Made by a program: the position numbers and the translations under genes | The notes under the pieces: model-generated | Database searches by the model: none | What the model saw: the letters and a program-made list of their open reading frames with translations, nothing else | Told to the model about the DNA's origin: nothing | Shown here: piece after piece, positions 61,143-64,000 of the stretch | Numbering within the stretch: position 1 is the stretch's first letter | How the letters are laid out: each line of letters opens with the position of its first letter | Source: Eubacteriales bacterium | GTDB taxonomy: Bacteria > Bacillota > Clostridia > Oscillospirales > Butyricicoccaceae | NCBI GenBank assembly: GCA_030539335.1 | Contig: JAUNSG010000003.1 | Coordinates: 1 to 64,000 of the forward strand | Reading direction: 5' to 3' | DNA length: 64,000 bases

Positions 61143-62579
61143 ATGAAGGTATTGTATGTAGCAAGCGAGGTTGCTCCGTTTATTAAAACCGGCGGCCTTG
61201 GCGACGTCGCAGGTTCCCTGCCGCAGGCACTGGCAGAACAGGGCTGTGAAGTGGGGGTTGTCTGCCCGTTGTATTCCCAGATTTCCCAGGGCTGGCGCGA
61301 CAAAATGGAGTTTGTCACCAGTCTGTATGTACAGCTGGCATGGCGCAACCAGTATTGCGGCATTTTCCGTCTGGAAAAGGACGGCGTAACCTATTACTTT
61401 ATTGACAACGAATATTACTTCAAGCGCAAGCAGGTCTATGGCGAATACGACGACGCAGAGCGTTTTGCGTTCTTCAGCCGTGCGGTGCTCGATATGCTTC
61501 CGGCAATCGATTACAAGCCGGAGGTCATCAACTGCAACGACTGGCAGTCGGCGCTGGTTCCGGTTTACTACAGCATTCATTACAGCTACCGCGCCTGGTA
61601 TGAGGGGATTAAGACGGTATTTACCATCCATAACATCCAGTATCAGGGCCAGTTCGGCAGCCAGATTACGGATTATGTCCTCGGCATTGACCGGTATCAT
61701 TTCGACAACGGTTTCCTGCAGCAGGACGGCGACGTCAATCTGATGAAGGCTGCCATCGTCTGTGCAAACCGCGTCACGACGGTATCCCCGACCTACGCAC
61801 AGGAGATCCAGACCCCGTATTACGGTTACAAGCTGGATTCCGTTCTGCGCTGGTATCAGGGCAAGGTCAGCGGCATTATCAACGGCCTGGATGTCAAGCA
61901 GTTTGACCCGGCGACCGATACCCATCTGTTCAAGAACTACACGGTTAAGACGCTCAAGGACAAAAAAAAGAACCGCGACGGCCTGCTTGAGATGTGTGGC
62001 CTGACGGCGGAGGAGGATACGTTGGTCATCGGCATGGTTGGCCGTCTGGTCAGCCAGAAGGGCCTGGATCTGGTTCAGTGCGTGCTGGGTGAGATCCTGA
62101 GCCTGAATGTCCGTTTGATCGTTCTGGGTACCGGCGACTATAGCTATGAGCAGATGTTCCTGGACGCCAAGGGCTGGGCGCCGGACAAGATCTCGGCCAA
62201 TATCATGTTTAACGGCGATCTGGCCAACAAGATCTATGCGGGCAGTGATGTCCTGCTGATGCCGTCCCTGTTCGAGCCATGCGGCCTCGCACAGATGATC
62301 GCTATGCGGTATGGCACACTGCCGCTCGTCCGCGAGACCGGCGGCCTCAAGGACACCGTACATCCGTACAATGAGTTTACCGGCGAGGGCAATGGCTTCT
62401 CGTTCACCGATTATAACGCACACGATATGCTGCATGTCATTGAGAACGCGTGCAGCCTGTTTGCCAACAACAAGGAAGCATGGAAGGCTATGCAGATTGC
62501 CGGTATGGAAGGCGACTATACCTGGACCGCTTCGGCACAGAATTATATCGACGTTTACGATCTGGCGATTAAATATTAA
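61143..62579 (+). CDS. glgA: Glycogen synthase (ADP-glucose)
   Basis: This GT5 enzyme has 478 residues and adds glucose from ADP-glucose to glycogen. KTGGL is at residues 15-19 and TIHNIQYQGQF in the middle. The C-terminal GT1-like domain contains MVGRLVSQKGLDLV, PSLFEPCGLAQMIAMRYGTLP and VRETGGLKDTV. GAAGGAGGAG precedes the ATG. Ends at a perfect palindromic terminator. Confidence 0.97.
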   Translation: MKVLYVASEVAPFIKTGGLGDVAGSLPQALAEQGCEVGVVCPLYSQISQGWRDKMEFVTSLYVQLAWRNQYCGIFRLEKDGVTYYFIDNEYYFKRKQVYGEYDDAERFAFFSRAVLDMLPAIDYKPEVINCNDWQSALVPVYYSIHYSYRAWYEGIKTVFTIHNIQYQGQFGSQITDYVLGIDRYHFDNGFLQQDGDVNLMKAAIVCANRVTTVSPTYAQEIQTPYYGYKLDSVLRWYQGKVSGIINGLDVKQFDPATDTHLFKNYTVKTLKDKKKNRDGLLEMCGLTAEEDTLVIGMVGRLVSQKGLDLVQCVLGEILSLNVRLIVLGTGDYSYEQMFLDAKGWAPDKISANIMFNGDLANKIYAGSDVLLMPSLFEPCGLAQMIAMRYGTLPLVRETGGLKDTVHPYNEFTGEGNGFSFTDYNAHDMLHVIENACSLFANNKEAWKAMQIAGMEGDYTWTASAQNYIDVYDLAIKY

Positions 62580-62603
62580 TCTAGATAAAATATGTAACTT
62601 TTG

Positions 62604-62645
62604 GCACAAGCGCAGAAAATTTTCTGCGCTTGTGCGTTTTTTGTA
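62604..62645 (+). terminator. Terminator of the glycogen operon
   Basis: A perfect 32-base palindrome (62604-62635) followed by G and T(6). Confidence 0.95.
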
Positions 62646-62726
62646 CAAAAAGCACTTGCGAAAAGCCGAATGGTATTGTACATTTATTATAAGAACTTGC
62701 AAGCACGGGATAAGGAGGGATTTATC

Positions 62727-64000
62727 ATGAAAAAACGAATGGTATTGGGCATACTTTGTCTGTGCCTGGTGACCGGCTTTGTACCGGGCGCGTGGGCAGA
62801 CGAAATCGGCGCTGGGGGGAACCAGACGACGGCTCCAACAGAGGAACTGCCAATTCCGGCCGCTCCGGCCGCTCCGACGGCGCAGGAAATTACCTGTCAG
62901 CAAATTGTACTGAAGCCGGCAGAGGGCTGTGAGTACGCCCTGATCGAGCAGGGAAACTCTGTGACGACACCGGTTGTGTGGCAGACCAGCCCGATATTTG
63001 CCGACATCAAAGCGGACACAACGTATACGGTCTACCAGCGGTATGCCGCGACGGCGGAGCATCAGGCGTCCCCGAGCAGCGTTGGACTGGCTGTCATTCC
63101 GAAGCACAGCGAGCGTATTTCCGTCAAAGACCCGACCTGCACCGAGAAGGGCTATACCCAGCATGTGTGCACGGTGTGTGGAGTCAGCTATACAGACAGC
63201 GAAACGGCAGCGCTTGGACACAGCTATGAGAATACGGTCATTGCCCCAACCTGTACCACAAAGGGCTACACGAAGCACACCTGTACGCGCTGCGGCGACA
63301 GCTATACGGATGCCGAGACAGCGATGGTGAACCATACTTATAAGGACACGGTCGTGGCGCCGACCTGCACCGCGAAGGGCTACACCAAACATGTATGCAC
63401 GGTGTGTGGAGCCAGCTATACAGACAGCGAAAAAGCGGCGCTCGGACACAGCTATGAGAATACGGTCGTTGCCCCGACCTGTACCACAAAGGGCTACACG
63501 AAGCACACCTGTACGCGCTGCGGTGACAGCTATACAGACAGCGAAAAAGCGGCGCTTGGACACAGCTATAAGAATACAGTTGTTGCCCCGACCTGCACCG
63601 TGAAGGGATATACGAAGCACACCTGTACGCGCTGCAAGTACAGCTATACGGACACCGCGAAGGCGGCGCTCGGGCACAAGCTGAAAAAGACGGCGGCCAA
63701 GAAGGCGACCTGTACCGCATCCGGACATAAAGAATACTGGACCTGCACGCGCTGCAAAAAGGTATACAGTGACTCCAAGGGCAAGAATGCAACGACCGTG
63801 GCTAAGAGGACGGTTAAGGCAACCGGACACAGCTATCAGACGACCACGACAAAGGCGACGCCGAGCAAAAACGGCAGCATCAAAAACGCCTGCAAAAACT
63901 GTGGCAAGAAAAAGAGCAGCACGGTGATTTCCCGGCCGAAGCGGATTGTTTTGTCCAAGACCTCCTATGCATGGGACGGCGACTCGCACAAACCGACCGT
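62727..64000 (+). CDS. Secreted protein with Cys-rich 38-residue repeats (3' end outside window)
   Basis: The frame runs from the ATG at 62727 (AAGGAGGG just upstream) to the window edge without a stop, 424 residues. A Sec signal peptide ends VPGAWA (cleavage after about residue 24). A Pro/Ala linker and a short beta-rich region with YALIEQGNS lead to five tandem 38-residue repeats starting at 63132, 63246, 63360, 63474 and 63588; degenerate units follow. Each repeat reads about PTCTxKGYTKHxCTxCGxSY, with Cys at positions 3, 13 and 16 and His at 30, a zinc-ribbon-like pattern. Similar repeats occur in many gut Firmicute surface proteins, sometimes with Ig-like or choline-binding domains. The C-terminal part, which would show anchoring, is missing. 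Confidence 0.85.
   Translation, partial: MKKRMVLGILCLCLVTGFVPGAWADEIGAGGNQTTAPTEELPIPAAPAAPTAQEITCQQIVLKPAEGCEYALIEQGNSVTTPVVWQTSPIFADIKADTTYTVYQRYAATAEHQASPSSVGLAVIPKHSERISVKDPTCTEKGYTQHVCTVCGVSYTDSETAALGHSYENTVIAPTCTTKGYTKHTCTRCGDSYTDAETAMVNHTYKDTVVAPTCTAKGYTKHVCTVCGASYTDSEKAALGHSYENTVVAPTCTTKGYTKHTCTRCGDSYTDSEKAALGHSYKNTVVAPTCTVKGYTKHTCTRCKYSYTDTAKAALGHKLKKTAAKKATCTASGHKEYWTCTRCKKVYSDSKGKNATTVAKRTVKATGHSYQTTTTKATPSKNGSIKNACKNCGKKKSSTVISRPKRIVLSKTSYAWDGDSHKPT

Noticed and set aside
61029..63989. A minus-strand open frame of 986 codons opposite glgA and the repeat protein
   Set aside because: It lies antisense to well-recognised genes, has no ribosome binding site or family motif, and is a by-product of their codon bias.

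Overview
The window looks like chromosomal DNA of a spore-forming, anaerobic, mid-GC Gram-positive of the Clostridia. The evidence is a germination protease gene next to spoIIP, a gerA-type germinant receptor operon, the HrcA/CIRCE heat-shock operon, a GlgC/GlgD glycogen operon, and very regular AGGAGG-type ribosome binding sites with sigma-A-like promoters. A gut Oscillospirales/Butyricicoccaceae-like host is my inference only. No rRNA, CRISPR array, intact prophage or intact insertion sequence is visible.

Layout. 0-0.4 kb: a non-coding stretch packed with strong hairpins, probably the 3' part of a large structured RNA. 0.5-5.4 kb (-): a Gld-type ABC exporter operon (ATPase, permease, GldG-like protein, DUF4340 protein). 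5.6-11.2 kb: inositol catabolism genes iolG (+) and iolBD (-), with a candidate small RNA and a lower-GC acyltransferase between them. 11.4-13.3 kb: acetyltransferase, cupin, nitroreductase and HxlR regulator. 13.3-16.4 kb: a DeoR regulator divergent from a split transketolase. 16.4-20.5 kb: MATE exporter with a divergent PadR regulator and twin operators, a two-gene chromate transporter and an AEC carrier. 20.6-25.6 kb (-): hrcA-grpE-dnaK-dnaJ. 25.8-30.5 kb (+): lepA-hemW, then an ACT protein and a PFL protein. 30.5-33.0 kb: an AT-rich island with an XRE regulator, gene debris, a GH46 chitosanase lipoprotein and mobile-element-like scraps. 33.1-36.4 kb: DUF815 ATPase, a small membrane protein, a GNAT enzyme, TraX and rpsT. 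36.6-42.4 kb (+): gpr, spoIIP and a gerA-gerC-gerB operon. 42.5-46.3 kb: pdxST, then iolI divergent from a LacI regulator. 46.3-50.6 kb: glycyl-tRNA synthetase (-), tRNA-Pro, a frameshifted epoxide hydrolase, upp and an unknown protein. 50.65-55.0 kb: a TPP riboswitch and thiW-thiM-thiE-thiD-thiC. 55.2-57.9 kb: a GntR-controlled ABC exporter operon that also encodes a lipoprotein and a 42-residue membrane protein. 57.9-62.6 kb: a CinA-type amidohydrolase and glgC-glgD-glgA. From 62.7 kb to the right edge: a secreted protein with Cys-rich 38-residue repeats, cut by the window.

How the genes fit together. Inositol use is spread over three loci (iolG, iolBD, iolI) with two possible regulators, DeoR and LacI. 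The thiamine operon makes the pyrimidine half with ThiC but takes the thiazole half by salvage (ThiW, ThiM). The spore genes cover protein breakdown at germination (GPR), engulfment (SpoIIP) and germinant sensing. Genes that commonly sit together as rpsT-gpr-spoIIP-lepA-hemW-hrcA are here in two blocks, with the chitosanase island among the genes between them. The items that most merit a second look are the left-edge RNA, the orphan small transcription unit at 6.8 kb, the chitosanase island, the tandem CIRCE sites and the 42-residue protein of the GntR/ABC operon.
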